A stretch of 16,715 nucleotides of DNA from an uncultured Clostridia bacterium (GTDB taxonomy: Bacteria > Bacillota > Clostridia > Oscillospirales > CAG-272): the NCBI GenBank assembly GCA_945949385.1, contig CAMFEL010000028.1:1-16715 (forward strand), given 5' to 3'. The translations under genes and the position numbers were made by a program. Position 1 is the stretch's first letter; each line of letters opens with the position of its first letter. Of this stretch, positions 1 to 6,835 are shown piece after piece. The notes under the pieces are model-generated. The model worked only from the letters and a program-made list of their open reading frames with translations, searched no databases and was not told the origin of the DNA.

Positions 1-230
1 GCGGGCATTTCGGGCTCTGCATACTTTGCGGGCTCTGCGGGCTCTTCCTGCCCGTATATTTCGGACTCTGCCGGCTCTGCGGGAGCGTTTGCTGCTTCGC
101 TCTCCTCACGCTTTTTCAGAAAGTCCGAATAAGTGGGAGCGTCGTGCCGGGGTTCCTCACCTTTCTGCTTTGAAAGGCGCTCCAGCAGATCCTTTGCCGT
201 TATATTCTTGTTTTCTTTATTATCAGACAT
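1..230 (-). CDS. Protein of unknown function, N-terminal part only (runs off left edge)
   Basis: The ATG is at 228-230, with a purine-rich GGAAGG about 11 nt upstream, and the frame stays open to the window edge, giving about 76 residues. The visible part begins MSDNKENKNITAKDLLERL, is highly charged, and then becomes low-complexity and rich in Ala, Glu and Pro (repeated AEPAE/EEPAEPA-type units from about residue 50). There is no signal peptide or membrane segment in the visible part. It starts 42 nt after the stop of rlmB on the same strand, so it is probably co-transcribed with it. I do not recognise the family. It does not look like YacP, the usual gene after rlmB in Bacillus. The acidic, repetitive stretch may be a linker leading to a domain that lies outside the window. 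Confidence 0.7.
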   Translation of the reverse strand, partial: MSDNKENKNITAKDLLERLSKQKGEEPRHDAPTYSDFLKKREESEAANAPAEPAESEIYGQEEPAEPAKYAEPEMP

Positions 231-272
231 ACCGGTACATTCCTTCCTTTGGAATTTCGCGTCTAATTTTCA

Positions 273-1271
273 TTATTGCGCCGAGGCGCCTCTCTGCATT
301 CTCGCAGCCCTTGAAAGTATTACGGAGGCGGCGGTGGAAACATTCAGAGAATTGACCTTGCCGTACATGGGAATGGATATGAGAAAATCGCATTTTTCCT
401 TGACGGTCCTGCTTATTCCCTCTCCCTCGCTGCCGAATACAATTGCGGCGGGAACATTGAAATCCGCCTCGTAAAAGTCGGTGCCTCCCGCTTCGGAAGC
501 AAATACCCACAGCCCTTTTTTCTTCAGAGATTCCACGGTCTGGGCAATATTCGCCACCTTGACCACGGCCATATGCTCGATGGCACCCGCCGACGCCTTG
601 ACAACTACGGGGGTAATGCCGCAGGAACGCCGCTTGGGTATTACAACTCCGTGAGCACCCGAACACTCGGCACATCTTATAAGCGCGCCCATATTGTGAG
701 GGTCCTCAATGCCGTCGGCTATGACTATAAGCGGTTTTTCGCCTTTTTCTGCGGCGGCGGCAAGCACCGAATCAATGTCGGTATATTCTTTCTGCGCCGC
801 CATGGCTGCCACGCCCTGATGGTTGACTCCGCCGGAAAGGGAGTCAAGCTTTTCCTGCGTCGCCTCCACTACGGGTATTTTTCTTTTGATCGCCTCTGCC
901 ACCAATACGGTAACGGAGCCCTCTCTGTCGCCTGCACGGACAAAAAGCTTGTCTATGCTGCGGCCGCTGCGAAGCAGCTCCCGCACCGAGTTACGTCCTG
1001 CCACAATGCCGCAGTAGCTGTCCTCGCCGGTCTCAGCGCTGTCGGCGGCTGTACCGTAAAGGCTGTTGTCAGAGCAGTACTCTTCTCCGTTGCGCTGTAC
1101 TTCCCGCGCCTTGCTTTTCGGCACCTGACGGTGTCTGTCACCGTCTGTGCGCCTGCTTTGACCTCCGCGTCCTCCGCCCGAGCAATTCGGTGCAGAGCCG
1201 CCGCCCGCAAAGCCCTGTTTTCCCCTGCGGGGGTTTTCCCGAGGCTTCTTTTTGAAGCTCTTATCTTCCAT
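273..1271 (-). CDS. rlmB: 23S rRNA (guanosine-2'-O-)methyltransferase, RlmB/TrmH (SpoU) family
   Basis: This 332-residue SPOUT-class methyltransferase belongs to a family that uses S-adenosylmethionine to 2'-O-methylate a guanosine in 23S rRNA (G2251 in E. coli). The substrate-binding domain starts at GIVAGRNSVRELL (residues 88-100) and runs to about 165. The catalytic knotted domain follows. It has motif 1 DPHNMGALIRCAE (190-202, with the conserved Asn193 and Arg199), motif 2 IVFGSEGEGI (277-286) and motif 3 IPMYGKVNSLNVSTAASVIL (300-319). The family is usually about 245-250 residues. The extra ~85 N-terminal residues are Gly/Arg/Lys-rich and probably disordered, perhaps RNA-contacting (inference). 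The ATG at 1269-1271 has AAGGA about 9 nt upstream. A promoter lies just upstream, and the next gene follows after 42 nt. RlmB versus another TrmH-like paralogue cannot be settled from sequence alone, but the two-domain layout fits RlmB best. Confidence 0.9.
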   Translation of the reverse strand: MEDKSFKKKPRENPRRGKQGFAGGGSAPNCSGGGRGGQSRRTDGDRHRQVPKSKAREVQRNGEEYCSDNSLYGTAADSAETGEDSYCGIVAGRNSVRELLRSGRSIDKLFVRAGDREGSVTVLVAEAIKRKIPVVEATQEKLDSLSGGVNHQGVAAMAAQKEYTDIDSVLAAAAEKGEKPLIVIADGIEDPHNMGALIRCAECSGAHGVVIPKRRSCGITPVVVKASAGAIEHMAVVKVANIAQTVESLKKKGLWVFASEAGGTDFYEADFNVPAAIVFGSEGEGISRTVKEKCDFLISIPMYGKVNSLNVSTAASVILSRAARMQRGASAQ

Positions 1272-1303
1272 GGATACAATCCTTGCTTATTATTATTCAG
1301 TCA

Positions 1304-1332
1304 ATTATAACACACAATTTGCGTTTTGTACA
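1304..1332 (-). promoter_or_regulatory. Sigma-A-type promoter of rlmB
   Basis: On the minus strand there is a perfect TATAAT (1304-1309) with an extended -10 TG one base upstream. A 17-nt spacer separates it from TGTACA (1327-1332), which matches 4 of 6 bases of TTGACA. It lies about 32 nt upstream of the rlmB ATG. Confidence 0.65.
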
Positions 1333-1415
1333 TATTTTTTTGCAAAATTCTCCGAACCGTCCGTTTTGCGCAGACAGCGGATATATGATTTCCATCAACC
1401 AAACTGCATACGGAC

Positions 1416-2321
1416 TTACAAACCGCCGTCTGTGTCCGCATTGCAGAGCCGCCGTCTGAGACAGGCGGGAGTGACACCTCTTTCCTTTTTGAACCGTTGA
1501 ATAAAATATCCCGTGTCGCTGAAACCGCATTCCGCGGAGATTTCCGAGACGGATTTTCCCGTGGTAAGCAATAGCTTTTCCGCACGGCTGCAGCGCAAAT
1601 AATTTACATATTCGCTGAAGCCCTTGCCCACCACCTTTTTGAACAGGCGGGAGAAATAGCTGTAACTCAGTCCCACATAACGGCAGCAGTCCGCCGCCGT
1701 TATGTCATTGCAGAAATTTTTGTGGATATACTCAAGCGCTTTGTATATAAGCTCGCAGGCGTCCGCATCCGGAGCATCGCTCTCTTCCCCGCTTTCGTTC
1801 CAGTAGCGCAGAAAAGAAACAAGCAGACCCATACACTCCGAGACCAGCATAAGCTCCGAGGCGTATTTACCGCCTTTCCACTCGCCGATGACCGCGTCGG
1901 TTTTCTGACCGATGCCTGCCTCCAGCGCCTCCTTACGGGTAAAAAAGCATTTGCGCCCCTCCCTGTGGTAGGCAAAAGGCAGAATGTACTTGTGGTTTGA
2001 GTCACCCAAAGCGTAATCGTACAGCACCGAAGGGTCTATTTTTATTACATAGTACCCGTTTTTTTCGCATTCTCCCGCATATATGCGGTGTATCTCCCTT
2101 GAGCAAAACAGAATTTCCGAGCCTTTTTCCAGATAGTATTCCCTGCCGTTGACCACGGCGTGAAAGCTTCCCTCTTCAACACGGATAAGCTCCAGTATGT
2201 CGTGAGTATGGGCGGCGGCGCTGACAGTCTTCGGAAAAGCCTCCTGATAAAATATCCGGCATCCCCACGCTCCGTATTTTCTCGTCCTCGGCTCTTCGTA
2301 ATATCCGCTCTCGTTTTCCAC
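1416..2321 (-). CDS. AraC-family transcriptional regulator with N-terminal cupin sensor domain
   Basis: This 301-residue regulator has an N-terminal AraC-type cupin ligand-binding region (about 33-100, with the metal/ligand-pocket-like HTHDILEL at 38-45). The C-terminal double helix-turn-helix DNA-binding domain covers about 192-290. The first helix-turn-helix is DITAADCCRYVGLSYSYFSR (206-225). The second includes SVSEISAECGFSDTGYFIQR (257-276), followed by the family signature FKKERGVTP. The start is GTG (2319-2321), preceded by GGGGAGG at good spacing. The gene is divergent from the Gfo/Idh/MocA operon, and the 139-bp spacer carries two perfect inverted repeats. It therefore probably controls that operon, most likely as an activator responding to a sugar or polyol (inference from family and layout). 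The effector cannot be named from the sequence. Confidence 0.9.
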   Translation of the reverse strand: MENESGYYEEPRTRKYGAWGCRIFYQEAFPKTVSAAAHTHDILELIRVEEGSFHAVVNGREYYLEKGSEILFCSREIHRIYAGECEKNGYYVIKIDPSVLYDYALGDSNHKYILPFAYHREGRKCFFTRKEALEAGIGQKTDAVIGEWKGGKYASELMLVSECMGLLVSFLRYWNESGEESDAPDADACELIYKALEYIHKNFCNDITAADCCRYVGLSYSYFSRLFKKVVGKGFSEYVNYLRCSRAEKLLLTTGKSVSEISAECGFSDTGYFIQRFKKERGVTPACLRRRLCNADTDGGL

Positions 2322-2348
2322 GGCGCGCCCTCCCCTTTGATTTTTATG

Positions 2349-2366
2349 TATGACAAAATAGTCATA
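2349..2366. promoter_or_regulatory. Perfect inverted repeat TATGAC-n6-GTCATA, candidate operator
   Basis: TATGAC (2349-2354) and GTCATA (2361-2366) form 6-bp arms around AAAATA. It sits in the spacer between the divergent AraC regulator and oxidoreductase operon, 28 bp from the regulator's GTG. Its position suits autoregulation of the regulator gene or an upstream activator site, but a binding function is inference. Confidence 0.4.
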
Positions 2367-2384
2367 TTTCTTTGTAAATATATC

Positions 2385-2414
2385 ATAGCATAAATATACT
2401 AAAAATGCTATAAT
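2385..2414 (+). promoter_or_regulatory. Extended -10 promoter overlapped by an ATAGCAT/ATGCTAT dyad
   Basis: TGC-TATAAT (the TATAAT is 2409-2414) is a consensus extended -10 facing the oxidoreductase operon, with predicted start near 2421. No good -35 exists at 16-18 nt. That position instead holds ATAGCAT (2385-2391), the left arm of a perfect 7-bp inverted repeat. The right arm ATGCTAT (2405-2411) runs into the -10. A weak -35 plus a dyad in its place fits a regulated promoter. Confidence 0.55.
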
Positions 2415-2460
2415 TTAAGTGAAAATAATGCCCCGGTCGGGCAGAAAACGAGGCTTTTAT

Positions 2461-3546
2461 ATGGAAAAAACGGTAAAAATAGGCATAATCGGCTGCGGAG
2501 GCATTGCAAACGGCAAGCATCTCCCCTCACTTTCGAATGTTGACGGCGTTGAGCTTGTGGCCTTCTGCGACCTTATCGAGGAAAGAGCGCGTGCCGCCGC
2601 GGAAAAATACGGCATACCCGGAGCCGCCGTATTTACGGACTACAGGGAGCTTCTGAAAATCGCGGATATTGATGTGGTACACGTACTTACCCCCAACCGC
2701 GAGCACGCAGACATTACCATTGACGCCCTTGAAGCCGGAAAGGACGTAATGTGCGAAAAGCCCATGGCAAAAACCGCCGCTGACGCCGCCCGTATGTGCG
2801 AAGCGGCAAGACGCACCGGCAGAAAGCTTACCATCGGCTATCAGCACCGTCACAAGCCGGAGGCTATCTGCGCAAAGCAGGCTATCGACGACGGAGAGCT
2901 GGGTGACATTTACTATGCAAAGTGCTACGCCGTCAGACGCCGCGCCACTCCCAACTGGGGCGTTTTCCTCAACAAGGAGGAGCAGGGCGGCGGGCCGGTT
3001 ATCGACATTGCGACCCACTCTCTTGACCTTACCCTTTACCTTATGAACAACTGGGAGCCTCAGATGGTAGTGGGAAAGACTCACAAAATGCTTGAAAATC
3101 CCGAGGAAGCCAATTCATGGGGTCCCGACGGAGTAAAGGAAACGGAGCTTGAAGAGTCCGCCTGTGCGTTCATACTGATGAAAAACGGCGCCACCGTCCT
3201 TGTGGAAACAAGCTGGGCGCTGAACACCACCGACACAATTGAAGAAGGAAGCTGCGTGCTCTGCGGCTCCAAGGGAGGACTGAGCATTATCAACAACAAG
3301 CTGTCCTTCAACACGGTGAAATACGGACGCACCTTTGATACGGGAGTATGCACCCGTTTCGGCGGCGTTGCTTTCTATGCCGGCAAGACCACGACTCCTC
3401 AGCTTACGGAGGCCGAGAGATGGATCGACGCGGTCAGAAACGACAAAGCCCCCGTTGTTCTTCCCGAGCAGGCGTTGGTTGTATCTCAGATACTTGAGGC
3501 TATTTATGTTTCAAGCGCTACGGGTAAACCCGTATATTTTGACTGA
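2461..3546 (+). CDS. Gfo/Idh/MocA-family NAD(P)-dependent oxidoreductase
   Basis: This 361-residue dehydrogenase belongs to the family that oxidises or reduces sugars, inositols and related polyols in the cytoplasm. The N-terminal Rossmann fold has GIIGCGGIANGKH (8-20). The catalytic EKP is CEKPMAK (Glu99-Lys100-Pro101). The substrate domain carries GGGPVIDIATHSLDLTLYL (176-194), with the family's usual Asp182 and His186. Length is typical. The ATG at 2461 was chosen because ACGAGG lies 7 nt upstream; the in-frame GTG at 2419 and ATG at 2428 have no ribosome binding site, and the GTG sits at the predicted transcription start. It is first in an operon with a second family member and a NUDIX hydrolase, divergent from an AraC regulator, so a sugar or polyol catabolic role is likely. 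The exact substrate is unknown. Confidence 0.9.
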   Translation: MEKTVKIGIIGCGGIANGKHLPSLSNVDGVELVAFCDLIEERARAAAEKYGIPGAAVFTDYRELLKIADIDVVHVLTPNREHADITIDALEAGKDVMCEKPMAKTAADAARMCEAARRTGRKLTIGYQHRHKPEAICAKQAIDDGELGDIYYAKCYAVRRRATPNWGVFLNKEEQGGGPVIDIATHSLDLTLYLMNNWEPQMVVGKTHKMLENPEEANSWGPDGVKETELEESACAFILMKNGATVLVETSWALNTTDTIEEGSCVLCGSKGGLSIINNKLSFNTVKYGRTFDTGVCTRFGGVAFYAGKTTTPQLTEAERWIDAVRNDKAPVVLPEQALVVSQILEAIYVSSATGKPVYFD

Positions 3547-3557
3547 CTTTTGTATGC

Positions 3558-3584
3558 AAAGCGCCGCCGGAGTGCGGCGCTTTT
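3558..3584 (+). terminator. Intercistronic GC-rich hairpin followed by TTTT
   Basis: AAAGCGCCGC (3558-3567) and GCGGCGCTTT (3574-3583) form a perfect 10-bp stem with a 6-nt loop, ending in a short T run. It lies 11 nt after the stop of the first oxidoreductase and just before the AAAGGAG of the second. It is intrinsic-terminator-like, but the T run is short and no promoter follows, so partial termination or mRNA processing is as likely as a full stop. Confidence 0.55.
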
Positions 3585-3602
3585 GAAAGGAGACACACGA
3601 AA

Positions 3603-4565
3603 ATGGCAAAAACTTCCGAAAAAATGAAGGTCGCCTTTTGCGGTGTATGGCATGTTCACGCCTACGAATACTGTCTTGCCGCAAAGGAGCACGCCGATGT
3701 GGTAGGCGTTTACGAAAGAGACGCGGAGCGGCGAGCCGCCTTTTGCGCTCAGCATTCACTTGCGGAATTCAAAACCTTTGAGGAGCTTTTGGAGAGCGGC
3801 GCCAAAGGTGTCATCGTCTGTTCCTCCACCGCCGACCATACCGAGGACATAATAAGGCTTGCCGAGGCAAAAAAAGATATTTTCACGGAAAAGGTACTGG
3901 CGCTGACCGTTGAAGAAGCAATGCGCATAAAAAGCGCCGTGGAGGAAAACGGCGTCGGGTTCGTAATTTCCCTGTTTCAGAAATACGACAGCCGCCCCCT
4001 TACCGTGAAAAAGATACTGGACAGCGGAGAGCTGGGAAAAATCAACTATTTCCGCTTCCGCAACTGCCATAACGGCTCCTGCAATCATTGGCTGCCTCCC
4101 CATTTTTATAAAAAGGACGAGTGCGGCGGCGGCGCGCTTATTGATCTGGGCGCCCACGGAATGTACCTTACCGACTGGCTGCTGGGTATGCCGGACAGCT
4201 TTGCATCAACTCTCGGCTATTGCTATCCCACCCAAGTGGAGGACAATGCCGTATGCGTAATGGGATATGAAAACGGAGCCGCGGCTGTTAACGAAACGAG
4301 CTTCGTTTCCAACTGCTGCCCTGCGACGCTTGAGCTGGGCGGCGAAGCAGGCTATGTGTATTACAAAGGCAAGGGACCTGTAATAAAAAGCACCGTTGCC
4401 ACAGATTATACGCCCGTTGAGGAAGAACTGTGCGAAGCACAGCCGCGCCCCATAATCCAGTTTCTGACGGGAGACATCCGCCCCGGCTGCGGCATTGACG
4501 AGGCGGTACGGCTTACGAAAATGATGTGCGAGGCATACAAAAACAGCGATGAAGGAAGAAAGTAA
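3603..4565 (+). CDS. Gfo/Idh/MocA-family oxidoreductase, divergent paralogue
   Basis: This 320-residue protein has the same fold as the upstream gene, with an altered nucleotide-binding loop (AFCGVWHVHAYEY, 11-23). It has TEKVLAL (95-101) where most members have EKP: the catalytic-position Lys97 remains but Pro is Val98. The substrate domain keeps CGGGALIDLGAHGMYLTDW (174-192), with Asp181 and His185. An NHWLPPHF segment (161-168) before it is not part of the usual family motif. The start ATG has GAAAGGAG about 10 nt upstream; Met8 has none. The stop overlaps the start of the NUDIX gene by 17 nt, which suggests translational coupling. It probably acts on the same or a consecutive substrate as its neighbour, or on a 1-carboxylate or keto-sugar intermediate (inference). 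It is shorter than the first paralogue. Confidence 0.85.
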   Translation: MAKTSEKMKVAFCGVWHVHAYEYCLAAKEHADVVGVYERDAERRAAFCAQHSLAEFKTFEELLESGAKGVIVCSSTADHTEDIIRLAEAKKDIFTEKVLALTVEEAMRIKSAVEENGVGFVISLFQKYDSRPLTVKKILDSGELGKINYFRFRNCHNGSCNHWLPPHFYKKDECGGGALIDLGAHGMYLTDWLLGMPDSFASTLGYCYPTQVEDNAVCVMGYENGAAAVNETSFVSNCCPATLELGGEAGYVYYKGKGPVIKSTVATDYTPVEEELCEAQPRPIIQFLTGDIRPGCGIDEAVRLTKMMCEAYKNSDEGRK

Positions 4566-5079
4566 AAGTAGTGGCGCGGAATATTGGGATCTGTACGACG
4601 AAAACCGCGTGTTTACGGGAAAGAGGATAACAAGAGAAACCCAAGCGGCACCGGGCGAATACAGGCTTATCTCCCATGTATGGATAAAGAACAAAAAGGG
4701 GCAGTGGCTCATTACACAGCGCAGCGAGGGTCAGCCCTACGCCGGCCGGTGGGAGCCCACAAGCGGCTCCGTCAGAAGCGGAGAAACCACCCTTGACGCC
4801 GCACTTAGGGAAGCGCGTGAGGAAATCGGCATTGAGCTTTTCCCCTCGGAGGGAAAGCTGTTCCGCTCCGTTTTCAGACCCACGCTTATGTCGCCCAATT
4901 TCTGCGATATGTGGGTGTTTGAAAAGGATTTTCCCCTGTCCGACATAACATTTCAGCCGGAGGAAACCTGCGACGCCCTTTGGGCGACAAGAGAGCAGAT
5001 TCTCTCCCTTATGGAGCGCGGGATATTTATGGTGTTCGATATGGAAAAGCCCATAAAAGACCTGCTGTTTTCCGTGTGA
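4549..5079 (+). CDS. NUDIX hydrolase
   Basis: This 176-residue protein has a perfect NUDIX box (GX5EX7REUXEEXGU) from Gly73 to Ile95, reading GSVRSGETTLDAALREAREE then IGI. The metal-binding glutamates are Glu88, Glu91 and Glu92. The N-terminal WDLYDENRVFTGKRITR (13-29) resembles the YfcD/isopentenyl-diphosphate-isomerase-like subgroup of NUDIX proteins, which act on diphosphate substrates. True isopentenyl isomerase activity is not established here. The ATG lies inside the end of the preceding oxidoreductase gene (17-nt overlap, different frame), and GAAGGA is close in the overlap. It is the last gene of the operon and is followed about 70 nt later by a strong terminator. The substrate is unknown; linkage to sugar dehydrogenases could suggest clearing a nucleoside-diphosphate sugar or a damaged cofactor (inference). 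Confidence 0.88.
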   Translation: MKEESKSSGAEYWDLYDENRVFTGKRITRETQAAPGEYRLISHVWIKNKKGQWLITQRSEGQPYAGRWEPTSGSVRSGETTLDAALREAREEIGIELFPSEGKLFRSVFRPTLMSPNFCDMWVFEKDFPLSDITFQPEETCDALWATREQILSLMERGIFMVFDMEKPIKDLLFSV

Positions 5080-5147
5080 TAAGGCATATCCCCGAAGACG
5101 CAAAAAAGCCGTACTGCGGATATTTCAGGCTAACTATAATGCTATCG

Positions 5148-5174
5148 AAAAAGCACGCGTGAGCGTGCTTTTTT
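5148..5174 (+). terminator. Rho-independent terminator of the oxidoreductase/NUDIX operon
   Basis: AAAAAGCACGC (5148-5158), loop GTGA, and GCGTGCTTTTT (5163-5173) form a perfect 11-bp stem ending in TTTTTT. The A run before the stem would let it work on the other strand too. Confidence 0.88.
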
Positions 5175-5331
5175 CATGTAATCTCTGAATCCTTCCCCCC
5201 CGGGCAAAGTCCCGGAACTGCTTATTGACACTATCATAGAAGCTTACTTATTTTACCGCTTCCGGTAACACACACGGTCAGTGAGCCGATGCTGACCGCC
5301 GGATTTATAAAAACTGACACTCAGCAAAAGC
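5175..5331. other. Non-coding stretch with three small hairpins
   Basis: No supportable gene is seen between the NUDIX stop and 5408. Apart from the two terminators, this part holds CCGGG/CCCGG (5200-5204/5211-5215), TTACCG-CTTC-CGGTAA (5253-5268) and CGGTCAG-n10-CTGACCG (5275-5298). No promoter or known RNA family was recognised. It could be a decayed element or spacer between convergent operons. Confidence 0.4.
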
Positions 5332-5354
5332 AAAGCGCACCCTGCGGTGCGCTT
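5332..5354 (-). terminator. Terminator of the minus-strand lipoprotein operon
   Basis: AAAGCGCACC (5332-5341) and GGTGCGCTTT (5345-5354) form a perfect 10-bp stem with a 3-nt loop. It lies 53 nt past the stop of the 240-residue lipoprotein gene. On the minus strand it continues as TTTGCTTTTG, a broken T run. It faces the plus-strand terminator at 5148, as expected between convergent operons. Confidence 0.7.
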
Positions 5355-5407
5355 TATAAAATATTACTTCCTGTTTGCCGTTGCCGTATTAGCACAAACT
5401 CATATCC

Positions 5408-6130
5408 TTAATCGGCGTTTGCGGAAGGATCCGCCTTTGAATAGTCGGTCAGATCCGCCACAAAAGGCTCAGACTGCGGCAAAAGCACTTTTCCGTTTTC
5501 AAGGCTTCGCTGCGGATTGAATTCCTGATATTCTCCGCCGCCACTTGAAACGGTTACAATAATATTCGGTATTCCTTCCATTGCATTGCAGCGGATAAGT
5601 ACAGGCTCCCCCGTACGGCTCTCATAAAGCACCTTGCCGGCTTTGCCTGTGTAGTCGTCATTCTCGTCAAAATACCATTGGCATACCTTGACAGCTATAC
5701 TGTCATCCGCCGGGACAATGCAGTAATATTCGCTTCCCTCACAAATAATCTGTCTCTCTGCGGGAATATCCGAAACGATCGGATATTCTTCGCCGTACAG
5801 CTTCTCTGCGTCACTGTCAGAGCTCTCAGTATATCCCATGAAACATACGCCGGCAATACTGCCGCTCTCAGAAAGAGTTTTTCTGAAATCCGAAAGCTGC
5901 TCTTCACCCTTTGTTGCTTTATCCGTTTCAGTCTCCGCCGTATCCGTTGTATCGGTCTTTTCCGCCGTATCCGTCGTATTTTCAGTGAGTGACGCATCCT
6001 GTGTCTCGGTTTTTTTCGTACCCGGATCGAAAACTAATCCCTGCAAGATCTTGCACCCTCCGAGAGTGAGCAGCAGCATACAAGCACACAGAAGTACAGC
6101 CGTCAGGCGCAAAGCGTTCTTTACTGTCAT
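5408..6130 (-). CDS. Predicted lipoprotein of unknown function
   Basis: This 240-residue protein has a type II signal peptide: an N-terminal basic segment, a hydrophobic core and the lipobox LTLGGC with the lipidated cysteine at 26. A low-complexity acidic Thr/Asp/Glu linker follows (about 41-76, repeating TDTAE/TDTTD), as in proteins tethered away from the membrane. The rest (about 80-225) is a soluble domain I do not recognise, with features such as SGSIAGVCFMGYTES, EGSEYYCIVPADDSIAV and EPVLIRCNAMEGIPN. The ATG (6128-6130) has AAGGAG 9 nt upstream. It is the last gene of the minus-strand run that begins with the SPFH protein, 68 nt after the DUF6935-like gene, and is followed by a terminator. 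Expected location is the outer face of the cytoplasmic membrane. Confidence 0.82.
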   Translation of the reverse strand: MTVKNALRLTAVLLCACMLLLTLGGCKILQGLVFDPGTKKTETQDASLTENTTDTAEKTDTTDTAETETDKATKGEEQLSDFRKTLSESGSIAGVCFMGYTESSDSDAEKLYGEEYPIVSDIPAERQIICEGSEYYCIVPADDSIAVKVCQWYFDENDDYTGKAGKVLYESRTGEPVLIRCNAMEGIPNIIVTVSSGGGEYQEFNPQRSLENGKVLLPQSEPFVADLTDYSKADPSANAD

Positions 6131-6198
6131 AATACAGGCTCCTTTACAGACTTTCGGCGTACACCGCCGTCATTTTCCGGTTCTGTTATGCCGATAGC

Positions 6199-6774
6199 TT
6201 ATGCCCAGGGGTCTGTGCTTGCAGGGGCACGAACATCGGTAAGCAGATACTGCTCCCACAGATACCACTTGCCGTCTTTGGCCTCACGGAGCTTTACGGG
6301 GCGGGGGGAATCGGCGCCGCCGCATACCGCGAACAGCTTCGCATATCCCTGCTCGTCATATGAATGGGGATCCGACTTTATAACTACCGTGTATGGCGAC
6401 GACGGCATATAGTCGTTATCGGGCGTAGCCCCCTCAAAGTAGGAGCGGGGTACATAATCCTTGCCGCGGAAGCGGTCCGAAATAAACTGCTTATCCATAC
6501 CGTTCATAGGTCTGGGTCCGCGCAGAAAATCAAGAGCCGCAAAGCAAAGCTCCTTGTCTGCGGGATAGAGGCACAATGCGGCAACTGTCAGCGCCGCGGT
6601 GTCAAAGGGGGTGGAAAGTGCTGCCTGCGGCAAAGCCTTAAACGCCTCAAGGCTTTCGGGAAGGTCGGCAAAAACTATTTTTTCCGTTTTACATCCCAAA
6701 TTCGCCGCACCCTGTCTTACAGCGCCGGCAGCGGCATTAACTGCCTGACTTTTAAGCTTATCGAAAAATCCCAT
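6199..6774 (-). CDS. DUF6935-like protein
   Basis: This 191-residue protein has no signal peptide. From memory it matches a Clostridia family of unknown function that I believe is DUF6935. The pattern is MGFFDKLK at the N-terminus, then LPESLEAFKALPQAALSTPF (38-57), a cysteine-containing Tyr-Pro stretch (LCLYPADKE), GKDYVPRSYFEGATPDNDYMP (a run near residue 105-125), then SPYTVVI, GGADSPRPVKLREAKDGKWY and a terminal STDPWA. Residues 1-24 could form a short amphipathic helix able to touch a membrane (inference). The ATG has AGGAGG 8-9 nt upstream. It sits 61 nt after the small lipocalin-like gene in the same run as SPFH, zinc-ribbon and TPM genes. This points to a shared but unknown envelope role. 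Confidence 0.82.
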   Translation of the reverse strand: MGFFDKLKSQAVNAAAGAVRQGAANLGCKTEKIVFADLPESLEAFKALPQAALSTPFDTAALTVAALCLYPADKELCFAALDFLRGPRPMNGMDKQFISDRFRGKDYVPRSYFEGATPDNDYMPSSPYTVVIKSDPHSYDEQGYAKLFAVCGGADSPRPVKLREAKDGKWYLWEQYLLTDVRAPASTDPWA

Positions 6775-6835
6775 AAACAGTCCTCCTGTTATCTCTACTT
6801 AGTATTTATATGTCGGTATTCTGCTTATCTGTCGG

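Noticed and set aside
573..1310. A 245-codon plus-strand frame opposite rlmB, and similar long frames opposite other genes.
   Set aside because: It lies antisense to a clear SPOUT methyltransferase and has no recognisable motif, so it is a codon-bias shadow.
2419..2460. Upstream in-frame starts (GTG 2419, ATG 2428) for the first dehydrogenase.
   Set aside because: GTG sits at the predicted transcription start and neither has a ribosome binding site; ATG 2461 has one and begins the Rossmann fold.
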